In this document: in pieces, positions 37,527 through 46,355 of the stretch
Layout of the letters: each line of letters begins with the position of its first letter
Numbering within the stretch: the stretch's first letter is position 1
Assembly (NCBI GenBank): GCA_903872075.1
Contig: CAIQJF010000083.1
Span: 115,642-179,641 of the forward strand
Direction: 5' to 3'
Origin: an uncultured Caulobacteraceae bacterium
GTDB lineage: Bacteria > Pseudomonadota > Alphaproteobacteria > Caulobacterales > Caulobacteraceae
DNA: 64,000 nucleotides
Notes under the pieces: model-generated
What the model was told of the DNA's origin: nothing
What the model saw: the letters and a program-made list of their open reading frames with translations, nothing else
Database searches by the model: none
Program-made: the position numbers and the translations under genes

Positions 37527-38783
37527 ATGAAGTTCCATTGGTTCGCGGAGGCGACCTATCCGCATCTGCCGTCGGATTTCCCCGAGCGCGGCCTGTCGAG
37601 CTGGGTGAGCACGCCGCCCGGCCTGGCTGAGCCGGTGAAGGTCGGCGAGACCTACCGCATGTTCATCCGCCTGATGCAGCAGGCCGACCGCGACGGCTTC
37701 GACGGGCTGGCGGTGAACGAGCATCACCAGACGCCCTTCGCCATGACGCCTTCGCCCAACCTGCTGGCCGCGAGCCTGGCCTCGACCACCGAGAACGCCG
37801 CCATCCTGATCATCGGCGACAGCCTGGCGCTCTATAATCCGCCGACCCGGGTGGCCGAGGAGATGGCCTATCTGGACTGTGTGTCCGGCGGGCGCGTGAT
37901 CGCCGGCTTTGTGTTCGGCACGCCCATGGACTCGGTGTTCGCCTACGGCCATCCGCCGCCCGAGCTGCGCGACCGTTTCCACGAGGCGCGCAAACTGATC
38001 CTGAAGGCCTGGGAGTCGCGGGAGCCTTTCGCCTTCAACGGCAAATATACCCAGCTTCGCTATGTAAATACCTGGCCCAAGCCGATCCAGGCCCGCCCGC
38101 CGATCTGGGTGCCGGGCTCGGGTAGCCTCGAGACGTGGGATCTCGTGATCGACGAGAACTATTGCTACGGCCACCTGTCGTTCTCGGGCCTGCACTCGGC
38201 CAAGCCCATGGTCGACGCCTATTGGGACTATGTGGCCCAGCGCGGCGGCGACATGAATCCGCACCGCATGGCCTTCACCCAGCTGATCTGCTGCGCCCAG
38301 ACCGATGCCGAGGCCGAGGCGAAATATTATGACGCCGTGCGCTATTTCTACCGGATGAACACCCTGGATCCGGCCTTCACCATGGCCCCGGGCTACACAA
38401 CCATCCGTTCGCAGAAGGCCATGGCCGAGCACATCCGCAACGCGCCCAACCTGCGGCCCGAGGATCGGGTCCGCGCCCAAAAGGGCGAGATGAGTTTCTG
38501 GGAGTATGACGAGAAGGGCTACATCATCGCCGGCACGCCCCAGCGGGTGCGCCAGCGCCTGCGCGAACTGGCGACCGACCTGCGCATCGGCCAGCTGATC
38601 GGCTGCCTGCACATGGGCGATCTGGCCGAGGAAACGGCCGCCGAGAACACCTGGCTGTTCGGAACCCAGGTCATCCCGCATCTGCGCGACCTGTGGGCCG
38701 ATCAGCCCGATCACTGGACACCGGCGATCAGCCAGCAGCGCATCGCCGCCCGCGCGGCCGGCGTCCTGGAGGCCGCGCAATGA
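37527..38783 (+). CDS. LLM-class flavin-dependent oxidoreductase
   Basis: A 418-residue luciferase-like monooxygenase. The opening (FHWFAEATYPHLP), DGLAVNEHHQTPFAMTPSP, the LYNPPTRVAEEMAYLDCVSGG helix and the PPIWVPGSGS strand show the (beta/alpha)8 flavin fold. These enzymes use reduced FMN or F420 to oxidise organic substrates. It is the first of four genes (LLM, hydrolase, GNAT, aldo-keto reductase), each start overlapping the previous stop. Confidence 0.9.
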   Translation: MKFHWFAEATYPHLPSDFPERGLSSWVSTPPGLAEPVKVGETYRMFIRLMQQADRDGFDGLAVNEHHQTPFAMTPSPNLLAASLASTTENAAILIIGDSLALYNPPTRVAEEMAYLDCVSGGRVIAGFVFGTPMDSVFAYGHPPPELRDRFHEARKLILKAWESREPFAFNGKYTQLRYVNTWPKPIQARPPIWVPGSGSLETWDLVIDENYCYGHLSFSGLHSAKPMVDAYWDYVAQRGGDMNPHRMAFTQLICCAQTDAEAEAKYYDAVRYFYRMNTLDPAFTMAPGYTTIRSQKAMAEHIRNAPNLRPEDRVRAQKGEMSFWEYDEKGYIIAGTPQRVRQRLRELATDLRIGQLIGCLHMGDLAEETAAENTWLFGTQVIPHLRDLWADQPDHWTPAISQQRIAARAAGVLEAAQ

Positions 38784-39556
38784 TCCCGGGCCGCCTTTCC
38801 GTCGCCGGTTTCGACGTGCGCGTCTGGCGCGGCGGCGAGGGTCCGCCTCTGCTCTGGCTGCATGGTTTCGAGCAACATCCGGGTGATGCGCCGTACCTTC
38901 AGCGCGTGGCCCGGGCGCGGGCCGTCACCGCGCCCGAGCATCCGGGATTCGGCGACTCTCGCGGCTTCGAAAAGCTGACGGATATTCAGGATCTCGCCCT
39001 CTACTACCGCGAGGTGCTCGCCAGCCTGGGCCCCGGACCTGTGGACGTAGTCGGTCACTGCCTCGGGGGCATGATCGCCGCCGAACTGGCGATTCTGGCC
39101 CCGGACCGGGTCGGGAGACTGGTCCTGATCGCGCCTTATGGGCTGTGGCGGGACGAGACGCCTCTGCCAGATCCCTTTGTCCTGCCCCCGCCGCGCCTCG
39201 CCGCCGCGAAGTGGGCGGATCCCGCCTGGGCCGACCGGGAAACCTCCGCCTACGACCCGGCCGCGGGCGACAGCCCGGCCGAATTCCGGACGATCAACCT
39301 GACCGCGGCCAGCAAGTTTCTGTGGCCCCTGCCGGACCGCGGTCTGGCCCGGCGCCTGCCCTATCTGCACACGCCAACCCTGGTCATCCACGGCGAGACC
39401 GACGGTCTGGTGTCTGCGAGCTACGACGCGGCCTGGGCCGCGGCGTCGCCCCGGATCCGTACCGCCCGGATCGCCGGCGCTGGCCACCTGCCCATGGTCG
39501 AGGCCGAGGACGCTCTCTTCGCCCTGATCGATCCGTTTCTCGGTGCGGCGCCGTGA
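38780..39556 (+). CDS. Alpha/beta hydrolase with cysteine in the nucleophile position
   Basis: A 258-residue hydrolase. LLWLHGFEQHPGD is the oxyanion region, GHCLGG (C94) the nucleophile elbow, and the acid and base lie in HGETDG and GAGHLPMVE. Most members of this fold use Ser; Cys is normal in dienelactone hydrolases but unusual in this MhpC-like sequence type. It overlaps the LLM gene by 4 bp (ATGA) and the GNAT gene by 4 bp. It may hydrolyse an ester or lactone made by the LLM oxygenase (inference). Confidence 0.85.
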   Translation: MIPGRLSVAGFDVRVWRGGEGPPLLWLHGFEQHPGDAPYLQRVARARAVTAPEHPGFGDSRGFEKLTDIQDLALYYREVLASLGPGPVDVVGHCLGGMIAAELAILAPDRVGRLVLIAPYGLWRDETPLPDPFVLPPPRLAAAKWADPAWADRETSAYDPAAGDSPAEFRTINLTAASKFLWPLPDRGLARRLPYLHTPTLVIHGETDGLVSASYDAAWAAASPRIRTARIAGAGHLPMVEAEDALFALIDPFLGAAP

Positions 39557-40170
39557 GCGCCCCGCCCAAGACGATCCTGACCGCCTCGCCTGAGGAGGAG
39601 GCCGCGATCCGCGCCGCCGTCCGCGATCCCGATCTCAGCGGCCTGGGCGAGGGGTCCGCGGTCGCCACGGCGGCGCATGTGCCCGGGCTCGTCGTCCTGC
39701 TGTCCGACCCGGCGGTGTCCGGGCCGGTCTATGATCTGCCGCGCCCCATCAATGCCGAAACGGTGCTGGCCTGGGTCGAGGACACGGCGCGGCTGCAGCA
39801 GGCGGGGGAGGCGGTGCTCACCGTCAGCCTGGACGAGGCGGGCGAGGTGGCCGGCTATTCGCGTTTCACCCTCTGGCCGGAGCGGTCCTCGGCGGAGATC
39901 GCCGGCGCCCGGCGGGCCGATCGCCAGAACGCCGGCAGCGGCAAGACCGGTGCGGCGCGCAGCTTCGGCTGGATGTTCGAAGCCCTGGGCGTGCGCCTGA
40001 TCGGCGTTACCGCCGCCCGCGACAATCCCCGTTCGGCCCGGGTCATCGAGGCCGCCGGCTTTACGCCCATGGGCGAACGCGAGAGCGTCCGGCCGGACGG
40101 CACGATCCGCGAGTCGCTCTATTGGGAAATGACGCGCGAGGCCTTTCGCGCCAGATTTGGGGGAGCCTGA
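39553..40170 (+). CDS. GNAT-family N-acetyltransferase
   Basis: A 205-residue GNAT-like protein. The strand LTVSLDEAGEVAGYSRFTL is followed by AGSGKTGAARSFGWMFEALGVRLIGVTAARDNPRSARVIEAAGF, the usual motif A/B end of RimJ-type acetyltransferases. An N-terminal ~80 residues are not recognised. The start is GTG, overlapping the hydrolase stop (GTGA); the stop overlaps the aldo-keto reductase start (TGATG). Confidence 0.8.
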   Translation: MSAPPKTILTASPEEEAAIRAAVRDPDLSGLGEGSAVATAAHVPGLVVLLSDPAVSGPVYDLPRPINAETVLAWVEDTARLQQAGEAVLTVSLDEAGEVAGYSRFTLWPERSSAEIAGARRADRQNAGSGKTGAARSFGWMFEALGVRLIGVTAARDNPRSARVIEAAGFTPMGERESVRPDGTIRESLYWEMTREAFRARFGGA

Positions 40171-41201
40171 TGCTTCAGTCCGTTCCGCTCGGCCGCAACA
40201 GCGGCCTGCACGTCTCGCGCCTGTGCCTGGGCACGATGAACTTCGGCGAGCCGGGCCGGGGGCATCAGGGCGACTGGACCCTGGGAGCCGACGACGCCCG
40301 GCCCCTGTTCAAGGCGGCCATCGACGAGGGCCTGTTCTATTTCGACTGCGCCGACATCTACGGGATCGGGGCCAGCGAGATCGTCGTCGGCGCCCTGCTG
40401 CGGGAGCTTCTGCCGCGCGATCAGTATGTGCTGGCCACCAAGATTTCCATGCCCATGGGCCGTAACCGCAACCAGGGCGGGCTCTCCCGCAAGCATGTGA
40501 TGGAGGGTGTGGACGCCTGTCTCAAACGTCTCGGTCACGACTATATCGACCATCTGGTCATCCACCGCCATCCCCACGGCGTGCCGGGCTATGAGGGCAC
40601 GCCCATCGAGGAGACGCTGGAGGCCCTGCATGACGTGGTGAAGGCCGGCAAGGCGCTCTATCTGGGCGCTTCGTCCATGTTCGCCTGGCAGTTCACCGAG
40701 CTGCAGCTCACGGCGAAGATGAACGGCTGGACGCCCTTCGTCTCCATGCAGAACCACTACAATCTGGTCTACCGCGAGGAAGAGCGGGAGATGATCCCCT
40801 ATTGCGAGAAAAGCGGTGTGGCGTTGACGCCCTGGTCGCCGCTGGCGCGGGGCATTCTCGCCGGGGCCTATCAGGGTGGGTTCGGCGGCGGCGCGACGGC
40901 CCGAAGCCAGGGCCGCGACCGCCTGCGCACCGAGAGTCTCTACCATGGCGAGGCGGTGTTCGACATTGCCGGCCGGGTGGTGGAGACGGCCGATAAGTAC
41001 GGCAAGACGCCCGCCCAGATCGCCCTGGCCTGGCTGCTGTCAAAGCCGGGCGTCACCGCGCCGATCGTCGGGGTCTCCAAGGTCGAGCAGATCCAGCAGC
41101 TGTCGGCGGCCACCGAGATCGTTCTCGACGCCGCCGACATTGCCTATCTGGAAGAGCTCTACCGGCCGGTTCAGAACCTGCTGTCGATCGGCACGAGCTA
41201 A
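40170..41201 (+). CDS. Aldo/keto reductase
   Basis: A 343-residue AKR of the YajO/AKR9-like type. The N-terminal strands (RLCLGTMNFGE), the Asp-Tyr pair (FDCADIYG), catalytic Lys (LATKIS) and His (HLVIHRHP), then PWSPLARGILAGAY and PIVGVSKVEQIQQL (NADPH phosphate site) are all visible. It is the last of the LLM operon, with gggggagcc preceding the ATG, and it would reduce a carbonyl product. Confidence 0.92.
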   Translation: MLQSVPLGRNSGLHVSRLCLGTMNFGEPGRGHQGDWTLGADDARPLFKAAIDEGLFYFDCADIYGIGASEIVVGALLRELLPRDQYVLATKISMPMGRNRNQGGLSRKHVMEGVDACLKRLGHDYIDHLVIHRHPHGVPGYEGTPIEETLEALHDVVKAGKALYLGASSMFAWQFTELQLTAKMNGWTPFVSMQNHYNLVYREEEREMIPYCEKSGVALTPWSPLARGILAGAYQGGFGGGATARSQGRDRLRTESLYHGEAVFDIAGRVVETADKYGKTPAQIALAWLLSKPGVTAPIVGVSKVEQIQQLSAATEIVLDAADIAYLEELYRPVQNLLSIGTS

Positions 41202-41207
41202 CCGCGA

Positions 41208-41606
41208 TCAGCGGCAGCGAGCGTTGTCCCGGTCGACCTGGTTGCCGATGACCGCGCCGCCGCCGGCGCCCAGCAGGGTGCCGAGGGTTTCCGAGCCGCC
41301 GGGGGCCAGGGCATTGCCCAACAGACCGCCGGCGATGGCGCCGACGATCAGGCCGGTGCTGCCGTTCGACCGCCGGCAGTAATAGCGGCCGTCCTGGCCG
41401 CGATAGACGCGCTCCTGAGCCGAGACCCGGTGCTCCGCCGCGCGGGAGTCCTCATGATAGTAGCGGCCCGCGTCATACCCGCCGTAGGACGGGTCCGGGT
41501 GATTGTAGTCGTATTGCGAATAACGCGGACTTTCCTCTCCGTATGTCGCGCAACCGGAGACAAGGGCGGCGACCGCCAGCACGGGAACCAGAAAACGTAT
41601 CGACAT
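41208..41606 (-). CDS. Glycine-zipper outer-membrane lipoprotein
   Basis: A 132-residue protein. The N-terminal signal ends in a lipobox (LVSGC, Cys ~19). A Tyr/Asp/Ser-rich middle (YSQYDYNHPDPSYGGYDAGR) leads to a glycine-zipper membrane segment (LIVGAIAGGLLGNALAPGG, then LGTLLGAGGGAVIGNQV), as in the 17-kDa surface antigen / YmgG-like family. It is probably inserted in the outer membrane and made as a structural or stress protein. It is monocistronic. Confidence 0.87.
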   Translation of the reverse strand: MSIRFLVPVLAVAALVSGCATYGEESPRYSQYDYNHPDPSYGGYDAGRYYHEDSRAAEHRVSAQERVYRGQDGRYYCRRSNGSTGLIVGAIAGGLLGNALAPGGSETLGTLLGAGGGAVIGNQVDRDNARCR

Positions 41607-41846
41607 GATCGAAACTCCAAAACGTCATCGATCAACGTCGCCCTGCGGCTTAGGTTGCGGTTTGCGGCTGTGCAGTGACCCTGCGGAATATACTCAGGCG
41701 AATACATATTTCGGCGCGCGAAGCGCGGGTGTCCTAGCGGCAAGATCGGTTGTCGCGGGCGCCCGCGACGCCGAGGGCTCTTCCCTGCGCTCGCCGACCT
41801 GATAGAAACCTTGCCGCAACCGGTTTCCACCTCCAGAGGATTTTCG

Positions 41847-43100
41847 ATGTCCGACGCCTACATCATTGACGCCGTCCGCACCCCGCGCGGCATCGGCAAG
41901 CCCGGCAAGGGCGCCCTGAGCCACCTCCACCCGCAGCACCTCGGCGCCACCGTTCTGCGCGCCCTGAAGGAGCGCAACAACCTCAACACCGCCGACATCG
42001 ACGACGTGATCTTCTCGACCAGCACCCAGAAGGGCAAGCAGGGCGGGGACCTCGGCCGGATGGCGGCTCTGGCCGCGGGCTTCGACATCACCGCCAGCGG
42101 CGTCACCCTTGACCGCTTCTGCGGCGGCGGCATCACCGCGGTGAACCTCGCCGCGGCCCAGGTCATGTCCGGCATGGAAGACCTGGTCATCGCCGGGGGC
42201 GTTGAGATGATGTCCTACACCACCACCATAGGTCAGGAAGAAGCCGCCGCCGGCCTGCGTCCGCTCGGCATGGGCGCCGGCAACGCCGCCCTTCAGCGCC
42301 TGCATCCGCAGTCCCACCAGGGCGTGTGCGGCGACGCCATCGCCGCCATGGAAGGCATCACCCGCGAGGCGGTCGACGCCCTCGGCCTGGAAAGCCAGCG
42401 CCGCGCCGACGTCGCCATCCGCGAAGGCCGGTTCGCCAAGAGCCTGGTCACCGTCTACAACGAAGACGGTTCGGTCGCCCTCGACCATGAGGAATTCCCC
42501 CGGCCCCAGACCACGGCCGAGGGCCTCGCCTCGCTGAAGGCCTCCTTCGACGCCATCGCCGACATGTCGGTGTTCGCCGACGGCACCACCTTCCGTCAGG
42601 CCATCAATCAGCGCTATCCGGACGTGAAGTGGACCGGCGTGCACCATGCCGGCAACTCCTCCGGTGTCGTCGACGGCGCCGCCGCCATCCTGCTCAGCTC
42701 CAAGGCCTATGCCGACAAGCATGGCCTCAAGCCGCGCGGCCGGATCGTGGCCACCGCCAACATCGGCGACTGCCCGACCCTGATGCTCAACGCCCCGGTG
42801 CCCGCGGCCCGCAAGGTCCTGGCCAAGGCCGGCCTGACGGTCGACGACATCGACCTGTGGGAAATCAACGAAGCCTTCGCCGTCGTCGCCGAGAAGTTCC
42901 AGCGCGACCTGAAGCTCAACCGCGACAAGGTCAATGTGAACGGCGGCGCCTGCGCCCTCGGTCACCCCATCGGCGCCACGGGCTCCATGCTGATCGGCAC
43001 GGTGCTGGACGAACTTGAGCGTCGCGGCCAGCGCTACGGCCTGGTCACCATGTGCGCCGCCGGCGGCATGGCCCCGGCGATCATCGTCGAGCGGATCTGA
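41847..43100 (+). CDS. Acetyl-CoA acetyltransferase (thiolase)
   Basis: A 417-residue thiolase. The nucleophilic Cys is C92 in LDRFCGGGITAVN. The His of GACALGHPIGATG and the C-terminal Cys in TMCAAGGMAPAIIVE complete the triad. DIDLWEINEAFAVVAEKF is the standard family motif. It cleaves 3-ketoacyl-CoA or condenses acetyl-CoA. The ATG at 41847 follows agagga. No FadB-like partner is adjacent; SDR and FAH genes downstream hint at ring or side-chain degradation. Confidence 0.93.
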   Translation: MSDAYIIDAVRTPRGIGKPGKGALSHLHPQHLGATVLRALKERNNLNTADIDDVIFSTSTQKGKQGGDLGRMAALAAGFDITASGVTLDRFCGGGITAVNLAAAQVMSGMEDLVIAGGVEMMSYTTTIGQEEAAAGLRPLGMGAGNAALQRLHPQSHQGVCGDAIAAMEGITREAVDALGLESQRRADVAIREGRFAKSLVTVYNEDGSVALDHEEFPRPQTTAEGLASLKASFDAIADMSVFADGTTFRQAINQRYPDVKWTGVHHAGNSSGVVDGAAAILLSSKAYADKHGLKPRGRIVATANIGDCPTLMLNAPVPAARKVLAKAGLTVDDIDLWEINEAFAVVAEKFQRDLKLNRDKVNVNGGACALGHPIGATGSMLIGTVLDELERRGQRYGLVTMCAAGGMAPAIIVERI

Positions 43101-43112
43101 TCGCGGGGGACG

Positions 43113-43238
43113 AGCGCCCCCTCCGTCGGCGACGCCGACACCTCCCCCGCTTTGCAGGGGAAGAGTAAGTCTCTCCTCCCCCGTTCACGGGGGAGGGGGA
43201 CCCCGAAGGGGTGGAGGGGGCGCTCGCGCCCCCTTTTT
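43113..43238. repeat. Composite palindromic repeat with terminator
   Basis: A GC-rich intergenic element whose ends are inverted copies (gagcgccccctcc at 43113 and ggagggggcgctc at 43213). Inside is the hairpin cctcccccg-ttca-cgggggagg (43175-43196). At its right edge gggggcg-ctcg-cgccccc followed by ttttt (43216-43238) is a rho-independent terminator for the thiolase gene. Elements of this kind are scattered in Caulobacterales genomes (from memory). Confidence 0.75.
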
Positions 43239-43246
43239 CTTGCCTG

Positions 43247-43669
43247 TCAGTCCGCCTGAATCCGCGTCCCCCGCGACTCCAGGTGATGGCGGGCGATCTT
43301 CCACTCGCCATTCACCCGCTTCATGTCGGTGTTGTAGGTCGCCCAAAGAGTCAGGGTCTTGGTGGGCTCGTTGATCAGATAGTGCAGGGCCTGCACGTCG
43401 GTACGGCAATGGGCGGTGTCGCCCGTGACCACCGCCAGCTGCGGGCCGAGCATGTGCTGGGTGGCGCCATAGGCCTTCAGGGCCTCTGTCACATAACCCA
43501 CCCAGGCCTCGCGGCCGTTGTAGGTGTCGGGCCCGAAGCCCACCACCACCACATCGTCGGCGAACACGGAGTCGTAGAGCGCCATATCCCGCTGATCCAC
43601 GCCCTTGGCGTATTTCAGCATGACGTCCATCAGGGCGATGCGGTCGGCGAGGTTCTGCAGGGCGGCCAT
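43247..43669 (-). CDS. NTF2/SnoaL-like protein
   Basis: A 140-residue cone-fold protein with the usual opening (LADRIALMDVMLKYAKGVDQRD), DVVVVGFGPDTYNGREAWVGYV and the TQHMLGPQLAVVTGDTAHCRTDVQ strand. Such proteins are isomerases, dehydratases or ring-hydroxylase partners; the family is too diverse to name a reaction. The start at 43669 is an ATG. It is co-directional with the SDR gene upstream (80-bp gap). Confidence 0.85.
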   Translation of the reverse strand: MAALQNLADRIALMDVMLKYAKGVDQRDMALYDSVFADDVVVVGFGPDTYNGREAWVGYVTEALKAYGATQHMLGPQLAVVTGDTAHCRTDVQALHYLINEPTKTLTLWATYNTDMKRVNGEWKIARHHLESRGTRIQAD

Positions 43670-43749
43670 GGGTGGTTCCTCCTTTGGGTCGGCCCCCCTC
43701 GGGGCCTTTGTCGTTGAGATCGGTGGTTAGAGTGCCGGCGGCCGGTCGG

Positions 43750-44523
43750 CTACATGCCGCCGGCGACGATGAAGGTCTGGCCGGTGATGAATGTGCCGGC
43801 CTTGGAGGCCAGCAACACCGACATGGCCGCCACGTCCTCGGGCGTGCCGAGCCGCTCGACCCACACGCCCCATTCCTTGGCGAGACGTGTGTAGTCCTCC
43901 TCGGTCTTGAGGTTCAGCGGGCCCTTGAGCGCCTCGGTCAGGATCGGGCCCGGCGCGATGCCGTTCACCCGGATTCGGGGCGCCAGCTCCTGGGCCTGCA
44001 TCACCGTCAGATTGTTCATGGCCGCCTTGGCGGCGATATAGCCCGCCGAGCCTCCGGCCGGCTTGAAGCCCATGATCGAGCTCATATTGATGATCGACCC
44101 GCCATCCGCCATCAGCGGCGCGGCCGCCTGGGTCATCAGCAGCACGCTGGTCAGGTTCACGTCGATCTGATCGCGGAACACGTCCTCGGGCATGTCCATG
44201 GCCCCGTGGATGACATCAGTGCCGCCCAGTCCGCCGACATTGTTCACCAGGATGGTCACTCGCCCGAGCCCGGCCAGGGCGGCCTCGGCAATGGCCTTCG
44301 GCGCGCCGCGCTGGGTCACGTCCAGAGGGATGACGACGCATTTGCGGCCCAGGGCCTCCACATCGGCCTTCACGGACTCAAGGGCCGCGGCCGATCGCGC
44401 CACGATGGCTACGTCCGCCCCCGCCTCGGCGAACGCCCGCGCGATGCCTGCGCCGATGCCCGCCCCGCCGCCGGTGATCAGGGCGGCCTGGCCGTCCAGC
44501 CTGAACCGATCCAGTATGCTCAT
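43750..44523 (-). CDS. SDR-family oxidoreductase
   Basis: A 257-residue classical SDR. It has the cofactor motif ITGGGAGIGAGIARAFAEAG, the VNNVGGLGG strand, Ser of INMSSIMGF, and the YIAAK catalytic Tyr-Lys. The C-terminus ends TGQTFIVAGGM as in FabG-like dehydrogenases. The substrate is unknown. It diverges from the FAH-family gene; the gap holds a aacgtgtt palindrome. Confidence 0.92.
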   Translation of the reverse strand: MSILDRFRLDGQAALITGGGAGIGAGIARAFAEAGADVAIVARSAAALESVKADVEALGRKCVVIPLDVTQRGAPKAIAEAALAGLGRVTILVNNVGGLGGTDVIHGAMDMPEDVFRDQIDVNLTSVLLMTQAAAPLMADGGSIINMSSIMGFKPAGGSAGYIAAKAAMNNLTVMQAQELAPRIRVNGIAPGPILTEALKGPLNLKTEEDYTRLAKEWGVWVERLGTPEDVAAMSVLLASKAGTFITGQTFIVAGGM

Positions 44524-44569
44524 GCGCCTCTCCCTCGTCCCCGGTCAGACCGGTGTTTTTCAAATCCCT

Positions 44570-44577
44570 AACGTGTT
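44570..44577. promoter_or_regulatory. aacgtgtt core in the SDR/FAH divergent promoter
   Basis: An 8-bp near-palindrome resembling the core (aacgcgtt) of the shared 29-bp element. The flanks match only partly (about 16 of 29 by eye), so this third copy is tentative. Confidence 0.35.
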
Positions 44578-44677
44578 TCAGGCTCGCGGTCACGCCGATC
44601 CGTTGACGATCGGGGCTTCCCTGAACCGCTTCGGCGGAGCATGAAGCGGCGAGATCGAAAGCCAGGGAGACAACGGC

Positions 44678-45523
44678 GTGCGCTGGTTGAGTTTTGAGCG
44701 GAACGGCAAGGCGACCTTCGGGATCGTCACGGGTGACGGCGTCGTGGACGTCGGCGCGATGGCCCCTGGGTTCGCCGATCTCAAGGCGGCCATCGCGGCC
44801 GACGCCCTGGCCGGTCTGGCCGCCCAGGCGGCCGGCAAGGCGGCGGATCTGCCCCTGGCGGGCCTCACCTATCTGCCGGTGATCCCCAACCCGACCAAGA
44901 TCCTCTGCGCCGGGCTGAACTACCGCGATCACCAGGCCGAGACCGGCCGCGGCGGCGAGCCCTATCCCACCATCTTCACCCGCTTCGCCGCCGCCCAGGT
45001 GGCGCATGGCCAGGCCATGTGGCGGCCGAAGGAATCGGCCAATCTGGATTTCGAGGGCGAGATCGCGTTGATCGTCGGCAAGGGCGGCCGCCGGATCGCC
45101 AAGGAAGACTGGCTGAGCCATGTGGCCGGCTTCGCCCCGTACAATGACGGCTCCGTCCGCGACTGGCAGCGCCACACCTCGCAGTTCACGCCCGGCAAGA
45201 ACTATGCCCGCACCGGCGGCTTCGGCCCCTGGATGATGACCCCGGACGAAGTGGGCGACACCAACGCCATGGACCTGACCACGCGGCTGAACGGTGAAGT
45301 GGTGCAGCATGCCACCTCGGCCCAGATGGTGTTCAGCTTCGCCGATCTGATGGCCTACTGCTCCACCTTCATCGATCTGGAGCCCGGCGATGTGCTTGTC
45401 ACCGGCACCCCGGGCGGCGTCGGCGCGGCGCGCAAGCCGCCTCTGTGGATGAAGGCCGGCGACACCGTCGAGGTCGAGGTCAAGCCGATCGGCGTCCTCA
45501 GCAATCCGATCGTCGACGAATAG
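44678..45523 (+). CDS. Fumarylacetoacetate hydrolase-family protein
   Basis: A 281-residue FAH-fold enzyme. ILCAGLNYRDHQAETG is the family entry motif, LDFEGEIALIVGKGG carries the metal-binding Glu pair, and GFAPYNDGSVRDWQ with the DVLVTGTPGGVGAARKPP loop complete the site. Members hydrolyse or decarboxylate beta-diketo and 2-oxo acids. The start is a GTG with agggaga upstream. It leads a two-gene unit with the SDR 70 bp downstream. Confidence 0.92.
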   Translation: MRWLSFERNGKATFGIVTGDGVVDVGAMAPGFADLKAAIAADALAGLAAQAAGKAADLPLAGLTYLPVIPNPTKILCAGLNYRDHQAETGRGGEPYPTIFTRFAAAQVAHGQAMWRPKESANLDFEGEIALIVGKGGRRIAKEDWLSHVAGFAPYNDGSVRDWQRHTSQFTPGKNYARTGGFGPWMMTPDEVGDTNAMDLTTRLNGEVVQHATSAQMVFSFADLMAYCSTFIDLEPGDVLVTGTPGGVGAARKPPLWMKAGDTVEVEVKPIGVLSNPIVDE

Positions 45524-45593
45524 GCGTCCGCGCGCCACTATCTGATTGAGTGCAACAAGGCGCGGCCGCGAACGGCCGCCAGGGAGGAAAGCC

Positions 45594-46355
45594 ATGGGAC
45601 GTGTTCAGGGTAAGATCGCCATTGTCACCGGCGCGGCGTCGGATCCGGGCCTAGGTCACGAAACGGCCCTGACTCTCGCCCGCGAGGGCGCGAAACTGGT
45701 GGTCACCGATGTGGATTTCGCCGGCGCCGAGGCCTGCGCCGCCAAGATCCGCGCCGCCGGCGGCGAGGCCATCGCCCTGCATCACGACGTGACCGACGAA
45801 GAGGCCTGGAAGACCGTCATCGCCAAGACCCTGGAAACCTTCGGCCGCTTGGACGTGCTGGTGAACAACGCCGGCATCGCCGTGCTCAAGCCCCTGGAAG
45901 AGCTCTCCCTGGCCGACTGGAATCGCCAGATCTCGGTGAACCTCACCAGCGTCTTCCTGGGCTGTAAATACGCCGCCGCGCCCATGCGGGCGGCGGGCGG
46001 CGGCTCGATCGTCAATCTCTCCTCGGTCCTCGGCCTGATCGGCCTGCCGGGCTGCACGGCCTATGGCGCCTCCAAGGGTGGCGTTCGTCTGATGACCAAG
46101 TCGGTGGCCGTGGACCTCGGCAAGAGCAACATCCGCTGCAACTCTGTCCACCCCGGCGTGATCTGGACCAACATGCAGGCGGGCGCCCGCGGCGGCAGCC
46201 GCGAGATCGCCGACGCCTCGGCCGTGAACATGCCGCTGGGCCGGGTGGGCGAGGCCCATGACATCGCCAACTGCGTCCTGTTCCTCGCCTCAGACGAGAG
46301 CGGCTATGTCACCGGCACGGAATTCACGGTCGATGGCGGTATGACGGCGATGTAG
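45594..46355 (+). CDS. SDR-family oxidoreductase with lengthened glycine motif
   Basis: A 253-residue classical SDR. VNNAGIAVL, Ser of VNLSSVLGL and YGASKGGV (Tyr-Lys) are standard. The cofactor motif reads TGAASDPGLG, two residues longer than the usual TGxxxGxG. The ATG at 45594 follows agggagga. The 3' end overlaps the convergent acyltransferase gene by 32 bp. Together with the FAH-like gene it probably oxidises a hydroxy intermediate. Confidence 0.9.
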   Translation: MGRVQGKIAIVTGAASDPGLGHETALTLAREGAKLVVTDVDFAGAEACAAKIRAAGGEAIALHHDVTDEEAWKTVIAKTLETFGRLDVLVNNAGIAVLKPLEELSLADWNRQISVNLTSVFLGCKYAAAPMRAAGGGSIVNLSSVLGLIGLPGCTAYGASKGGVRLMTKSVAVDLGKSNIRCNSVHPGVIWTNMQAGARGGSREIADASAVNMPLGRVGEAHDIANCVLFLASDESGYVTGTEFTVDGGMTAM

